Part shown: in pieces, positions 1 to 10,867 of the stretch
Numbering within the stretch: position 1 is the first letter of the stretch
Layout: the number at the start of each line of letters is the position of its first letter
Made by a program: the position numbers and the translations under genes
Source of the DNA: Triatoma infestans
Lineage: Eukaryota; Arthropoda; Insecta; Hemiptera; Reduviidae
Assembly (NCBI GenBank): GCA_011037195.1
Contig: JAAEAF010006175.1
Location: forward strand, 1 to 64,000
DNA: 64,000 nt
Direction of reading: 5' to 3'
The notes under the pieces: generated by a model
Databases searched by the model: none
The model's input: only the letters and a program-made list of their open reading frames with translations
Told to the model about the DNA's origin: nothing

Positions 1-411
1 AGACTGGCAACAGTTTCAAAGACCTTCTTCCGCAAAAACTTGACTTACATATTTCTCTTAAGACACATGAAGAGATCGATAACGCTGTTCAACACATTAC
101 TACATCTATACAGAACTCAGTACAAGAAGCAACTCTAAACAAAACAGATAAACAATAAACAAAAACAGAACATCCCACCTGAACATACGAACACTTATCA
201 TGGAAAAGCGTCGTGCGCGGTCGAAGTGGCAGCGCACTCGCTATCCCTCTGATAAGCGCACACTTAACGCACTGACACATGTCCTTCGAACAGAACTGAT
301 CACCTACAGAGAAGAACAGTTCCCCGATTAAACACAAATACTTACGACTGACGACAAATCACTTTGGAATGCAACTAACAGGATACTTTCCTCAAAGCTG
401 TACCATATCCC

Positions 412-1296
412 TTGCGGCATGAGAACGGCTCATGGGCCGCATTGGATGCTGAAAAAGCCTACTGGTTTGCATCCTACCTTTCCCAAGTATTCACACCTCA
501 TCCTGATTTACATAATCCGGAAATAACCCACCTAATCGAAGAAGAACTCGACTCTCCCCTGCCTCTCTCCTTAACCCGAAAGCCATTTAACCCTTCTGAT
601 GTAAATTACATTATACGTCATGTATCACTAAAAAAAGCTCCTGGCCCCGACATAATCACCACACAAATCCTTCTCAACCTTCCCAAATAAAGTTATTATT
701 TTTCTCACCTATATCTATAACTCCGTATTAAGGACACTTACTTTCCAAAACAGTGGAAACTTTCCATTATCCGTGTGATCCTAAACATCTCCCAGCTTCC
801 TACCGATAAGTCTGTTATTTATAATGGGCACAATACTTGAAAAACACCTACTCAAACACATCCTACCTATCCTTGATTCCTTTAACCTTATCCCAGATCA
901 CCAGTTTGGCTTTAGTCACCATCACTCAACTATTCAGCAGTGCCATCGCGTTATAGACACCATCGCTTTCTCTCTCGAGCGGAAGGAGTCTGTTCTGGCG
1001 TGTTTCTAGATGTCAAACAAGCTTTTGATCGGGTTCGGCATCAAGGCTTGCTCTGGAAGCTCAAGGGAATACTTCCATTCACTTACTATCTTATCCTTAA
1101 ATCCTACCTTTCTGAAAGGTATTTCCCAGTAATAATAGGTTCTACCACTTCTTCCTTCCATCCAATAGACATAGGAGTACCTGAGGGAAGCATCCTGGGC
1201 CTTGTTCTCTACACAATATACAGTGCCGACATTCCTACCCATCCTCAAACTACCCTATCTAGCTATGCATCCCTACCCTATCTAACTAACCTTTAA
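412..1296 (+). pseudogene. Jockey reverse transcriptase ORF2 fragment, catalytic box deleted
   Basis: The RT core is spread over at least three frames: 412-690, 824-1009 and 940-1296. It would copy element RNA at the target site. Visible motifs are KKAPGPD, HQFGFSHHHSTIQQ (about 898-939), FLDVKQAFDRVRHQG (about 1003-1047) and VPEGSILGLVLYTIYSADIP (about 1177-1236). The next block should hold the catalytic YADD. Here it reads SSYAS and runs directly into a later part of the domain, so roughly 40-45 bases including both aspartates are missing. The fragment cannot encode an active enzyme. The copy at 42448 keeps YADD, which supports reading this as a deletion. Confidence 0.88.
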
Positions 1297-2043
1297 TCCC
1301 ACCTTTCTTCCCAGGAAACATGGTTTAAGAACTGGAGAATAAAGTTAAACGAACAAAAATGTGAAAATATCACTTTTACTCTAAGGAAAATTACCTGTGC
1401 CCAATATACTACAATGGAATTCCTCTTCCTCACGTTATTGTTGTCCGCTACCTTGGGCTGTATATAGACAAACGCCTGATATGGAATCCTCACACTAGAC
1501 TGAAACGACAAGAACTGACCAGTCGCTTTAGACTGCTTAAAAGACTACTTGACAACAGATCTAAACTGACTTTACTAAATAAACGACTCATATACAGCTC
1601 AAAAACCAATTTGGACATACGGAATAGAACTTTGGGGCTCTGCGAAGCGTTCCAATATTCAACGGATCCAATCCCTTCAATCAAAAATTCTGCGCGCCAT
1701 TCTTAACGCTCCCTACTTTGTCTCAAACCTTACAATCCACAACGACCTTAATATCCCATTCGTGACTGATGTTGCTTCCTCTTCTTATAAAAAATTCCAT
1801 GAAAACCTGTCTTACATGTAAACCCTTTAGCCAGAAATCTTTCCTCTCGAACCCTCCCGGAAATCCCTCTCGTCGTCTAAAACATCATGGCCTCGAGATC
1901 TTCTTTCTACAAGTGGCAGTGAGTGATTTGGGGTGCTATCACTTGGTAGCCCCTCCACTCGTTTAGTGATTTTTTTTCCAATATTATTATTATTATCTGT
2001 ATTCAATGTCATCAGATTTGCGTGTGCGCACTAGCGCGTTGTA

Positions 2044-2070
2044 AATGAATAAAACAGAGAGAAAGAAAAA
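2044..2070 (+). terminator. Jockey 3' end: poly(A) signal and A-rich tail
   Basis: AATGAATAAAAC is followed by a purine-rich, A-rich run. This marks the 3' terminus of the retrotransposon. It fits target-primed insertion, in which the 3' end is kept. Confidence 0.6.
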
Positions 2071-2071
2071 A

Positions 2072-2287
2072 ATTTATAAATGTTGGTGAAATGTGCAGCA
2101 CATTTATAATGAACTACTATGGATGGTATTGGTTTGTACAGGGTGCTGTAAAATGAGTAATTAGTGTCCCTAGCCGGTTATCTTCGTTACTAGACACCTG
2201 TTGGTACTGCTCACTGCCCCATCTAATAACTAACAGGTAGTCCGTCTGGTTTTCGGTATTCCGGCAGCGGTTTATTAGTTTATTATG
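2072..2287. other. Unassigned spacer
   Basis: A short stretch of moderate GC content with no coding similarity or repeat that I recognise. Confidence 0.4.
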
Positions 2288-2500
2288 CTTTTTACTGCTG
2301 TAAGAAGTGTGATGGCCAAATTGTTGGAAATATAGTTTTCACCGGAAATAATGAACAACAAAATGTTAGCAAATCTTTCAAAATACACCAATCGGTGGAC
2401 AAAATTTCTTTTCACATGAGAGGAACTGAAAATATAAATTTCCGGTGAAAAGCCAATTTCACACGATTGCAATTCTTCGCAGTAGTAAGAGAAGTAAAAA
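2288..2500. mobile_element. Family A repeat, short foldback copy
   Basis: Both ends are the family A 5' end facing outward. The left arm starts TTTTTACTGCTGTAAGAAG and reaches TTTTCACCGGAAAT near 2347. The right arm is the reverse complement, from ATTTCCGGTGAAAA near 2439 to AGAGAAGTAAAAA at 2500. The interior is only about 80 bases. It is non-coding and is probably a rearranged copy of the ~0.7-kb family described at 51991-52763. Confidence 0.7.
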
Positions 2501-3069
2501 TTCTCAAAACAATCCTTACTTTTGCTGTGTTTACTTGAAGTTTACCGATCATCGTTTCACCGATCTACCCCCTTCGTAGCTCGCCTGAAGGACCAGAATA
2601 GGGGGTATCGTGGGTTTACAAAACGTTCATAAGAAATTTTTATGAAAAAAAGAAATATATTCTTTACTAAAACCCGTTTTCCCCCCTTAACAATGGCTTG
2701 TTATTGTAAATAAAAACGACTCTAACAAGCAAACATTGTAATGTTAATTTAATGGCAGAGAACTTAAAAACGGCCATATTCCTTTTTGTAAATATAAATT
2801 CCCCAGTTCCCAGCTACTATAACCCTGATCTTCTGGTTGTGACTCGCTCGGCTACCATATTCCCACTTTATTTCGTATTTTAATAAGGATTTTCTTATAT
2901 AATTCTGTTGGAAGTGGAAACTGCTGCTGCTCTACTCCTCCCGACCAAATACTATATTACTGTAATCTGCCCTCTGGCTAGGAACACCCTACTACAACTT
3001 CGTAACGAGAACAATACATATATTTATATAACAATGTAAACATTATTATGGTTGAATTTCTAAACATTA

Positions 3070-3740
3070 AAATACTTCTCTTGCTGCTGTGATAGGGAGT
3101 ATTGCGAGCTCGTCAAATTTTTGAAGTTAAATTTTTCTCGGTAATTCATGTTTGGAAGACTCCCGAAGGAGAAAAAAATGAATTTAGCAAATGATCTGTA
3201 TGTATGTGTGGAAATAATATCTCAAATATCTATAAAAAAAAGTCGCAAGAATCTCAGACTTGATATTCGGTTGAGGTCTCGTCACCGAATCTGACTCGAA
3301 AATTTCGGTCAGAGTCTACCAACCAACCAGAAGAGGGACTTTTCGGAGTGGGTTATGACAAATTTCGTAAACTGCCTCCAACGATTTTTCTTTTATTGTC
3401 TACATATACAAATGCCGATCACTTTTATTAGGAAGATTTTCTAAGGAAAAATTGCTTTTTTTAGGTTTCTTTGGGAACAGTAACATTAGGTTTCCTCTGA
3501 AGTACCACTTCTGTACACTGTATTACAGTGTAGTTCTACCACTTGTATAACAATATCAAACTACTGCAGAAGCGTTGCTGCAATCCCAAATTTCAAGAAA
3601 ATTAGTTAACCGGAAGTGCGACTATATAAAGTAGGTTGCCAAGTACTTAATTCCCGGAGACTCGGTGAAATTTAGCGCAAATAAAAATGCTTAGCATTCC
3701 AAATTTGGATAAAAATTGACGACCGGAAATTGAGAAAAGC
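3070..3740 (+). mobile_element. Family A repeat, plus copy
   Basis: It starts with a diverged CTTCTCTTGCTGCTG end and GAGTATTGCGAGCTCGTCAAA, then keeps the family order: a TATGTATGTGTGG tract, the 'AAGAATCTCAGACTTGATATTC' type block, ACCAACCAGAAGAGGGACTT, and the CACTTTTATTAGGAAG and CCGGAAGTGCGACT blocks. It has no coding capacity. The 3' boundary is uncertain. Confidence 0.6.
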
Positions 3741-3984
3741 AATAGAGCTATAATTAATCAGTTGGTCGTTTGGTCAAGCAATAAATAGTTATAATCAGCT
3801 GGTCGATTGGAACCTTCGCTCAGAGCAGTCTTTTACCGGCTATTCAGTTTAGCAGGAGGATTTTTTTTTTTTTTTTTATTTTTTACTGGAAAGCAAGTTG
3901 TTTTGGAAAAACTGAATTTTAGCTTGACATTTTGGGTCCGGAAAAAATAGTAAAGTTATTTAAGAAAGGTTTTGTATACATTAG

Positions 3985-4142
3985 GCAACAACAAATAGAA
4001 TCAGAGATATTTTCCGTGATAGCCGCCATGCAGGCGCTTTTTGTGGTCATCGACAGGTTTCAGGCGTTCACTCATCATCAGGATGCGTTTGTCAAACAGT
4101 GGAACCAGCTCTGCCGGAACCAACCGCAACAACAAATAGAAT
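3985..4142 (-). mobile_element. Hammerhead element H1, short form, with 17-bp flanking repeats
   Basis: A 124-bp insert (4002-4125) is flanked by perfect copies of GCAACAACAAATAGAAT at 3985-4001 and 4126-4142. On the minus strand it reads: head (GGTTCCGGCAGAGC), then the hammerhead at 4086-4045, then the conserved 3' end CGGAAAATATCTCTG. The central loop and second arm of the 300-bp form are absent. The hammerhead core is CUGAUGA, one extra U, a mutated helix II, GAAA and CCUGUC, with stem I CAUC/GAUG. Helix II and stem III carry substitutions, so activity is doubtful. Confidence 0.75.
4045..4086 (-). ncRNA. Hammerhead ribozyme-like motif (degenerate)
   Basis: The minus strand carries CAUC, CUGAUGA, GAAA, a stem III region and GAUG in hammerhead order. 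Compared with the better copy at 24955, helix II has lost pairing (GAGUGAACGCCU) and stem III reads CCUG. Confidence 0.5.
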
Positions 4143-4544
4143 AGTGTTGATCTAAACTCGATGCAACTATGTTCTGCCTGAATGATAGAACCAACTTTAG
4201 CATATGTTGACAAACAAAAATTGTTTAACTTAAAAACATAACAGCTACCGCGCTATCATCCGAGTACAGACAATGCTTGTGCAAAGAATACCTGCCACCA
4301 ATAAATACAGAATATACATATTCACAGCTTCAATGTTTTTTCATTTTTTCAAACAAATACGGCTTTACAGTGTTACCAACAATACATTCGGATATTTTTT
4401 TATTAATTGTCCAGAATAGAAGTTTTTGCAAGACAAAAAGAAAATATTGCTGTCGTACAAAATTTTCGAAATCACTTTTTCATCGGAAATATATGTTGTG
4501 TACAAAAAATCTACAAAAAACAACTATTTTTTATAAATTAATCT

Positions 4545-5000
4545 CTCTCTTTGTGTGTGTGTGTGTGTGAGTGAGTGCAGATGATTGGTTGTGTACGTTT
4601 GTGGTCAGCATAATTCATAAACGGAAAATCCCAGAAAGTTCAAACTTGATATTTGATTTAGATTACAAGTGGACCTGACACAATAAGGTTTTTATTTTTT
4701 TTTTGTCGAAATCGATCTACCGGAAGGGCCACTTGACTGAATTAATATTTCACTTGGTTCAATATTTCTCGAAAATGGCTGCAACCATTTCCTTGAAAAG
4801 TTGGTCAATATCGGCTACACATATACAAATCTGCAATACTTTTATTTGAAAGTTTTTATTCGCCAAGGAAAATCATTTTAGATTGTCCTGAGCAAGCTGT
4901 GACTTTAGCCTTATCAGTAAAATACCATTTCTGCTTAACTTATGGTTCCGCCACCCATATATATGTTGGGGCAACTAAATATTTAATAAAATCTCGTAAC
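4545..5000 (+). mobile_element. Family A repeat, 5'-incomplete plus copy with (TG)n
   Basis: It begins at a (TG)n tract at 4551-4569, which sits where other copies have GTGTGAGTGTGTG. It continues through AGAAAGTTCAAACTTGATAT, CGATCTACCGGAAG, TCGAAAATGGCTGCAAC and AATACTTTTATTTGAAAG, all family A blocks in the right order. Confidence 0.65.
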
Positions 5001-6146
5001 TTCTTAGAAAATTGTTCAATTATAGGACGTTGAGAACGAAAGAGAAGGTTGGATGAATGTTTTCGCACCAAACTGTATATACTGAATGTATTAGCAAGTT
5101 TACTAACTATGAGAATGAACAGGGGTACTTGTATCATGGTCACCGTGCACTTGTGACGTCATTGAATTCTGTAAATAATCCTCTACTAATTCTGTACGGA
5201 CTCTGCATGAGTCTTTACTGTACTTTTCTTTTTTTTTTAATTATGGATTATTACCTATTCATAATTAAATACAATTACTATTTGCATTTCCGCTTTTGTG
5301 TTTTTAAATTATTTTAAATATTTACCATTTTTCTTTTTACCTGATATCACACCATATTGGATTTTACTTAATGCTAGCAGTAAACTGTGGAAATTCCGAG
5401 GGCGTGCATTGCCTTGGCAACAGATGTGTGTCTATTACTACTATTACACGGACATGATGCTTCTTGATTACACACACACACACACACCAGTTTGTTCTAT
5501 ATTAGTTTTTGCCGGATATTCCTAAAACTCATTATGTTTATCGTCGCCTTTATATATATTATGCGGTTGTGTTAAATTTTCTAAATTGGGTTTTCACATG
5601 AAGAACGTGTTGTTTCTAGGTTGTGATCAAAAAAAAGTTAAAATGTTAATTTGTCCGCTTCCCTTGCAATAACTCCGAGCCCTCCTAAAGTGCGACCTAA
5701 AGTTTGGAAAACTGCATTAATATGTAATATAACATAAAATGTATAATAAATATATAAAGCAATAAAAATATAAATAATAATAATATATAAAATCAAATAT
5801 AATAAAAATAATCTACAATATAAATAAGAATGCGTTAGTTGCACCATGTGGCGAGCAGTTGTGGAACCGTGTGTTTGTAACAGTTCCCCTTTTAAGAAAA
5901 TTTATCGATCAGAACTGCAAGAACTGCAGTTTGCGATTTCATTATTCGATTTAATGTGAGTTTTTCATACCAGTTTTATCTATTTACATTATTTTTCAGA
6001 CATTATTACTTTCTCTTATTAGCATGTAGCAAAACGTTCATTTTTTTTTGCAGACCAGTGAATGTTTAAATCACTTGAACACTTAGATAGTGTTGTGACA
6101 TTAGATCTGACTGTACTATTTAATAATTCTAATATTCTACGATTAA
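5001..6146. other. AT-rich DNA without recognised features
   Basis: It contains a short (CA)n at 5471-5486 and very AT-rich DNA at 5700-5830. Open frames here are short and low-complexity, and I do not support any as a gene. Confidence 0.5.
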
Positions 6147-6350
6147 GGAAGGGAATTAGCTCGGTAGTAGCGCGCTGGATTTGCTCACGGTAGTCCCGTC
6201 TACTAGCCCAGGCAGTGTTACATTTAGAGATTCTCGTGCTAGGAGTCTCTGCAGCTCACTGGTTAAGTTTATGGGAACCGGCAATGAACGAGAAGGATCT
6301 GGGTGCCAATGACCACAGATGTTGACTCGCCTTAAATAAATAAAAAAAAA
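6147..6350 (+). mobile_element. tRNA-derived SINE (family SA), near full length
   Basis: The 5' head has a pol III A-box-like TAGCTCGGTAG at 6157-6167 followed by GCGCGCTGGATTTGCTC, resembling the 5' half of a tRNA. The body holds GGAGTCTCTGCAGCTCACTG, shared with the copies at 9393-9622 and 49628-49773. The 3' end CGCCTTAAATAAATAAAAAA is an A-rich tail. It is non-coding and would depend on LINE machinery to move. I saw no flanking duplication. Confidence 0.75.
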
Positions 6351-6999
6351 CTTTCAATATAATTTTTTTTTAATTCACTCTACAAAATCGCCATTTTAGC
6401 TTTGTTACAGCTAGCTACGCCATTAATCAGCTAGCAAAGAAATATTTTCTAACTGAGATGGACTTAAAATGAATTTTTGTTTTTTTTAATGAGAGCGGAA
6501 CATTTAATGTACAGATATTATACGATACAGGGAGCAAGGAACAAGCAATAGAAAATCTAGTTAGGAATTTTTTCCCAGTTTTTATGTGTAGGTAAAGTCC
6601 ATTTTGCTGTTAAAGAGATAGGCTGAAGGAAGAAAGATTAGTTGGACGGTTCAAGTGGGAAGGCCTCCAGTGAAGCTGTAGGCCGGCAGAGAGAACTCGC
6701 ACGTCAGTTTCTCACACAGTGACTAGGTCACCACATTCGGTTCCACTTGGTCTATATTTAGAATCAGGGTTAAACTATTTAGAATTTCATTCAGACATCC
6801 AGCTTGACCTGAATCCAGCTAGTCTCCTCTTCTAATTACACATTCCCGTTTTGTTTCAATTCATGTATCTATTGTTTTTTTGTTTTTTTAATGAGTTTTA
6901 CATTCAGCGAAATGTTGCAAATGAACTGAAAAATGGGTTTATCTAGCCTAGATCACATAGGTGGAAAACTAATTTAAGAGCTTTACTTTCTCTTAATCC
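6351..6999. other. Unassigned; small GC-richer block at 6600-6840
   Basis: Most is AT-rich. The part at about 6600-6740 is less AT-rich than its surroundings and could be an old exon or element fragment, but I found no convincing protein similarity on either strand. Confidence 0.35.
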
Positions 7000-7560
7000 G
7001 ATCACCAAGACTACCTCTTAGTGCTCCTAGAAGTAAGAGTATTGCGATGACGTCAAATTCTCGAAATTGAGTTTTTAGCGATATTCTAATGAGTTTATGA
7101 ATAAGAGTGAACAGAATATCTCAAAACGAAAGATCTTCTTTTAAGAGTATCTCAAAAACTTGAAAGATATTATTAGCATAGGATCGGACACGATAGTGGT
7201 AGTAAAAGCTCAATGAATCTGAATTGCAATTACTTCCTTTTTCTTTTCTCATTTCAATTTTTCGTATTTTTTCGAAAATGGCTCCAACTATTGTCTCATT
7301 ACTTCGCCTGTAACTGCACCTGCTTTGACAATCATTTTGTTTGAAAATACATTTCTAGGCAAAATTGGGTTTTGATTGGCTGTGCGACATTAGAGGAACA
7401 TTAAACTTCTCCTCTCTGTAGTACCTCTTCAGATTATGCGCCGGCTCTCCACCTCTACAATGTTAATGAGATTTCAATATGTTGTTAAAATTCTAATTGG
7501 AACAAATTCGCTTGAATAAGAATTTCCTGAACTGTTTATTTGTTCTGAATTTTTTTTTTC
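7000..7560 (+). mobile_element. Family A repeat, plus copy
   Basis: AGTATTGCGATGACGTCAAA at about 7038 and GAGTTTTTAGCG open the copy. Blocks matching CTCGAAAATGGCTCCAAC and the GTACCTCTTCAG region follow. It is diverged and boundaries are approximate. Confidence 0.5.
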
Positions 7561-7667
7561 CTCAGAACGAAAAATCTGCGAATTCTGTAAGCTTGAGAAA
7601 ATAACTATTACTCTAAAGGAAGGTCTATCACTTTTTTGTGAAACTATTATCCGTGAGACTTTATTTT

Positions 7668-7716
7668 AAAGTGATTCTAGGAGTGCAGGCTCAAAAGTGA
7701 TTCTAGGAGTACAGGT
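7668..7716 (+). repeat. Two-copy tandem repeat
   Basis: AAGTGATTCTAGGAGTGCAG at 7668 recurs 26 bases later with one change (AGTACAG). Confidence 0.7.
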
Positions 7717-7849
7717 ACCTGTGTGAATTACGCCACTGGTATTATTTTGAAGGCAACTAAATAATTAGGAAAACTGCACAAGTTTCAAGACAATTTTTGT
7801 ATTAATTATTAGAATAAATAAGAGTAAGGTTGTGCAAGTGTTCAGTATT

Positions 7850-8225
7850 TTACTTTCTCTTACTGCTGATCAGAGGAACTATTACGATCATATTAAATTT
7901 TCGATATCGAGTTTTCACCGGATATACACGTCTTAAGGTCCCCTGAGTCCAAAAAAGTGGTTTCTAGAAATTGCTGTGTGGGAGGGGAGGGAAATCGCAG
8001 CTAGTTCCAACTTAATAGTTACCATCGGACCTGACAATAAGGTTTTGACCAAATTCGGTCATCCGAAACTTTACTGAACAAGTTTTTCAGTTTTCTGTAT
8101 ATTTCTCCATAAATGCATCAACGGGTTTCATTAAATTAAACAACTAGTAAGAATTACAAGTCTGAAGAAAATTTGCCGTTTCTGTAAATTGCAGTAAGAG
8201 AAAGTCTTGTGAGAGTTTCACGCAC
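7850..8225 (+). mobile_element. Family A repeat, internally deleted, both ends kept
   Basis: This copy shows the terminal inverted repeat best: ACTTTCTCTTACT at 7852-7864 and AGTAAGAGAAAGT at 8193-8205 are exact reverse complements. After the 5' end come TTTTCGATATCGAGTTTTCA and a GGTCCCCTGAG block. After the 3' end comes a diverged hairpin, TTGTGAGAGTTTCACGCA. Confidence 0.75.
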
Positions 8226-9383
8226 GTCATCGCCATTCGTAGCGAATAATGTTTCCATATAGCACATTGCGCCCCATATATTTGATTTCGACAACATTTT
8301 AATCGATTTAGATGTTGCAGTTTGATTTGTATGTGGTAAGTTTGATGTTGAATGTCAGCTAAGATTTCTCTGTTACAAGATAGTTCCAGTCTGCGCTCTT
8401 CCAGTCGGCCTAGTTTTCAGGAAACGCTCTTCAGCCTGGAGAGTGTTTTTTTTTAAAAGTAATTTCTTCAAGCTGGAGATTGTAAACTTAGAGAAGCTGA
8501 ATTGCTTGTCCAGTAATTTTTGGTTTTATTATTGTTATACGACACTCAAACACAGTTAAACACCTTTTTCTTTTATATATATATATTTGAATTTTCCAGC
8601 TGGAATAATGGAAATAATATAAAGGAAAAAACTGTAGAACAGGGTTGTGACCATGAAATACCTGTACGTGGGTGTGACGTGGTGAACTGTGTCACAATAA
8701 TACTGTTGTTATTGTATTCTTGTGTAAACTATTGTTCTCTCCAAAAGTTTACATAAAAACCATGACAATATGTACTAAAAATAGAAAACTCTGTAATATT
8801 ATACTGACTTGCCTTTCTTTTCTGAACAACACACCACTTTTTTCCTTTATTATTTATTTTTAATTTTCTGTATGGTTTTTTCCCCTTATTGGAATTGTCA
8901 TGGCACTTAGTGAACTGATAAAAGCAATGCGTCGAATATTTTTATCTTTACACAAACTTTATTATTTTTTCATAATTTGGTATTTCTACAAGTCTGATTA
9001 GTGGCATCTTCGAACATTGTTCTGGCAGAGATTCTACTCTTAGCTGGAAGTCCGACTTAATTGCATTTTTTTTTCGCTATTTTTATGGAAATGGCTTCAA
9101 CAATTTTTTTTTAAATTTCCCTATCAACTTTGCAATTAGGTCACACATTTTTCGAGAACACTTAACTTTTAGGAGCTTCTAGAGAAACTGCAACGATGTG
9201 TAAAAAAAAAAATATGGATTTACAGGAAACACTGACGCCGTTTCAACCCGGAAACCTAAGTGTTTTTCATGGGAATGGTTGAGGAAGCCTAAAAATTATG
9301 CTTATTTAAATTAGAATTTAAAAAAATATCTTATCTTTGTATTACTCGGAAAATACGATATTTGAAAAGATGAAATTGATGAG
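8226..9383. other. AT-rich DNA without recognised features
   Basis: It has a short (TA)n at 8573-8587 and long T-runs. Nothing coding is recognised. Parts near 9030-9150 resemble diverged family A (ATGGCTTCAAC) but cannot be bounded. Confidence 0.4.
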
Positions 9384-9631
9384 CAACGAAGTTTTAATTT
9401 TTTTTTTTTAATTTAAGACGTATCAACATCTAAGGTCATTGGCGCCCGGCCTTCTCAGTGCACTGCCGGCCTCCGGACAGTGTTCTCTCGTTATAGAAAA
9501 CACTGTCCATCACCGGACAGTGAGCTGTAGAGGCTCCTAGGAAGAAAAAATATAAGGGGAGCACAGCTGGACTCGAACCCGGGTCCTCCGCGTGGGAGTC
9601 CAGTACGCCTCCCTTCTCTTCCCAACGAAGT
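9384..9631 (-). mobile_element. tRNA-derived SINE (family SA) with 9-bp target duplication
   Basis: The SINE occupies 9393-9622 on the minus strand and is flanked by CAACGAAGT at 9384-9392 and 9623-9631. Its head has a perfect pol III B-box, GGTTCGAGTCC, at 9579-9569. The body includes CTCTACAGCTCACTGTCC and an inverted ACACTGTCC pair. The 3' end is an A/T-rich tail seen as the T-run at 9400-9411. This copy defines both boundaries of the family. Confidence 0.88.
9569..9579 (-). promoter_or_regulatory. Pol III box B of the SINE
   Basis: GGTTCGAGTCC matches the tRNA-gene B-box consensus GGTTCGANTCC exactly. It lies in the tRNA-like head and not in a free-standing tRNA gene, since no cloverleaf closes around it. 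Confidence 0.75.
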
Positions 9632-10682
9632 GTGATGCCATGTTGTTTAAGATAACTTTTAAACGGTTGGTGGTCCAAACAAAACTGTTACATATCCATA
9701 TATATGTATACCTGGCACTTGGCAGTATTAAGATGACAAGCATATGACCGACAGCACACGCAGTGACATACGAACCCTCCCCTGAGGAACATTGCCTTGT
9801 CCTTCTGCTATCAGATATACATATGACGTCATAAAACAAAACCAATTGGTACCATATTATACTGTACAAACAATTCTATCAAATATCTAGATCAATATGA
9901 ACCAGATTTTATGTTTTATGTAATATTTACTTGGTAAAATATTTAATTACTGTGTTGTTTGTAAAAATTATTACTTTCCTTACGCCCAGTAAGAGGATGT
10001 ATTGGTGGGGATGTATTGAAATCGTGTCAAACTTGCAACATTGAATTTTCACCGGAAATACATGTTTTGAGGTCCCCTGAATACGAAAACAATGTTTTTT
10101 TAGCGATAATGCTCTGTGTGAGTGTGTGAACAAAATATCTGAAACACGAAAAATTGCAGGAATCTCAAACTTGAAATTCCGTTTAGGTCCTACCCACAGC
10201 ATCTGGCAAGAAGGTTTCGGGCAAAATCTATCACCCTGAAGTGCGACTTTACTGAATGTTTGTATTCGCGATTTTCAAGATTAGCCTGACGATTTTATTT
10301 AAACTTCCTATACTACATACGCACATGAATACCTAACGGTATGTCCACATTGGTGCAACTTTTCTTTCAAGAGGGGCATGCGTCATAGCGCACGGTGTGA
10401 TGAACGAGAGGCATGCGTTATTGCATACCTCATGGAAGTTGAATGGGCCTTTATTTTCATGACACAACCACAGCGCACATGAATCCAACTACTTGGATTT
10501 TCGTTCAACATTCTATGCGTCTTGTTGATCTCTCGCTACGTGTTGTGTGATATTTTTATAGGTTATATATATATTATGTAATTAATTTTAAATATTATTT
10601 AATTATTATTTTAATAATAATTTTATTAGTAATTGATATTATTTATTCAACTATTATTATTAATTAATAATATCTCCCGACA

Positions 10683-10805
10683 GTAGATTTCTGATTGTAA
10701 TCAAGAGATACTTGATTTTATAGAAGATTATCGTCTTCAAGCAGTTTTGTGGGATGTAAATTCTAAATTATATGCCAACAAAAGTGCGAGAAGTGATGCT
10801 TGTTT
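10683..10805 (+). pseudogene. MADF/Myb-like DNA-binding domain fragment of Harbinger
   Basis: One frame reads EILDFIEDYRLQAVLWD followed by a lysine/arginine-rich helix (KLYANKSARSDA). This matches the first half of a MADF domain: a helix with acidic residues, a conserved LWD, then YxxKxxRxxA. Such proteins help Harbinger transposase reach the nucleus and bind DNA. Only about 35 residues remain and a stop lies just upstream. The domain assignment rests on pattern alone. Confidence 0.6.
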
Positions 10806-10867
10806 CGTGGTACTTGTTGTAGAGGTCTCATATAATTATTACTGGAAATAACTTTTCTCCATGTGCC

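Larger units (their letters stand above)
1..2070 (+). mobile_element. Jockey-type non-LTR retrotransposon, decayed, cut by window start
   Basis: This is a LINE of the Jockey clade read on the plus strand. Its 5' part lies outside the window. Translated pieces follow the usual Jockey order: the end of the endonuclease/linker (1-170), a basic RARSKWQRTR segment (about 217-246), KKAPGPD (about 631-651) at the start of the RT domain, the RT core (820-1270), the post-RT region ending in a YGIELWGSAK stretch (about 1621-1650), and a 3' UTR. An AATAAA-type signal lies near 2047, followed by an A-rich tail to about 2070. Several frameshifts and stops make it a dead copy. It shares 3' coding similarity with the copy at 41778-43270. 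Confidence 0.9.

Noticed and set aside
9560..9630. Free-standing tRNA gene
   Set aside because: The perfect B-box sits in a SINE head with a SINE body, tail and target duplication; I could not close a cloverleaf.
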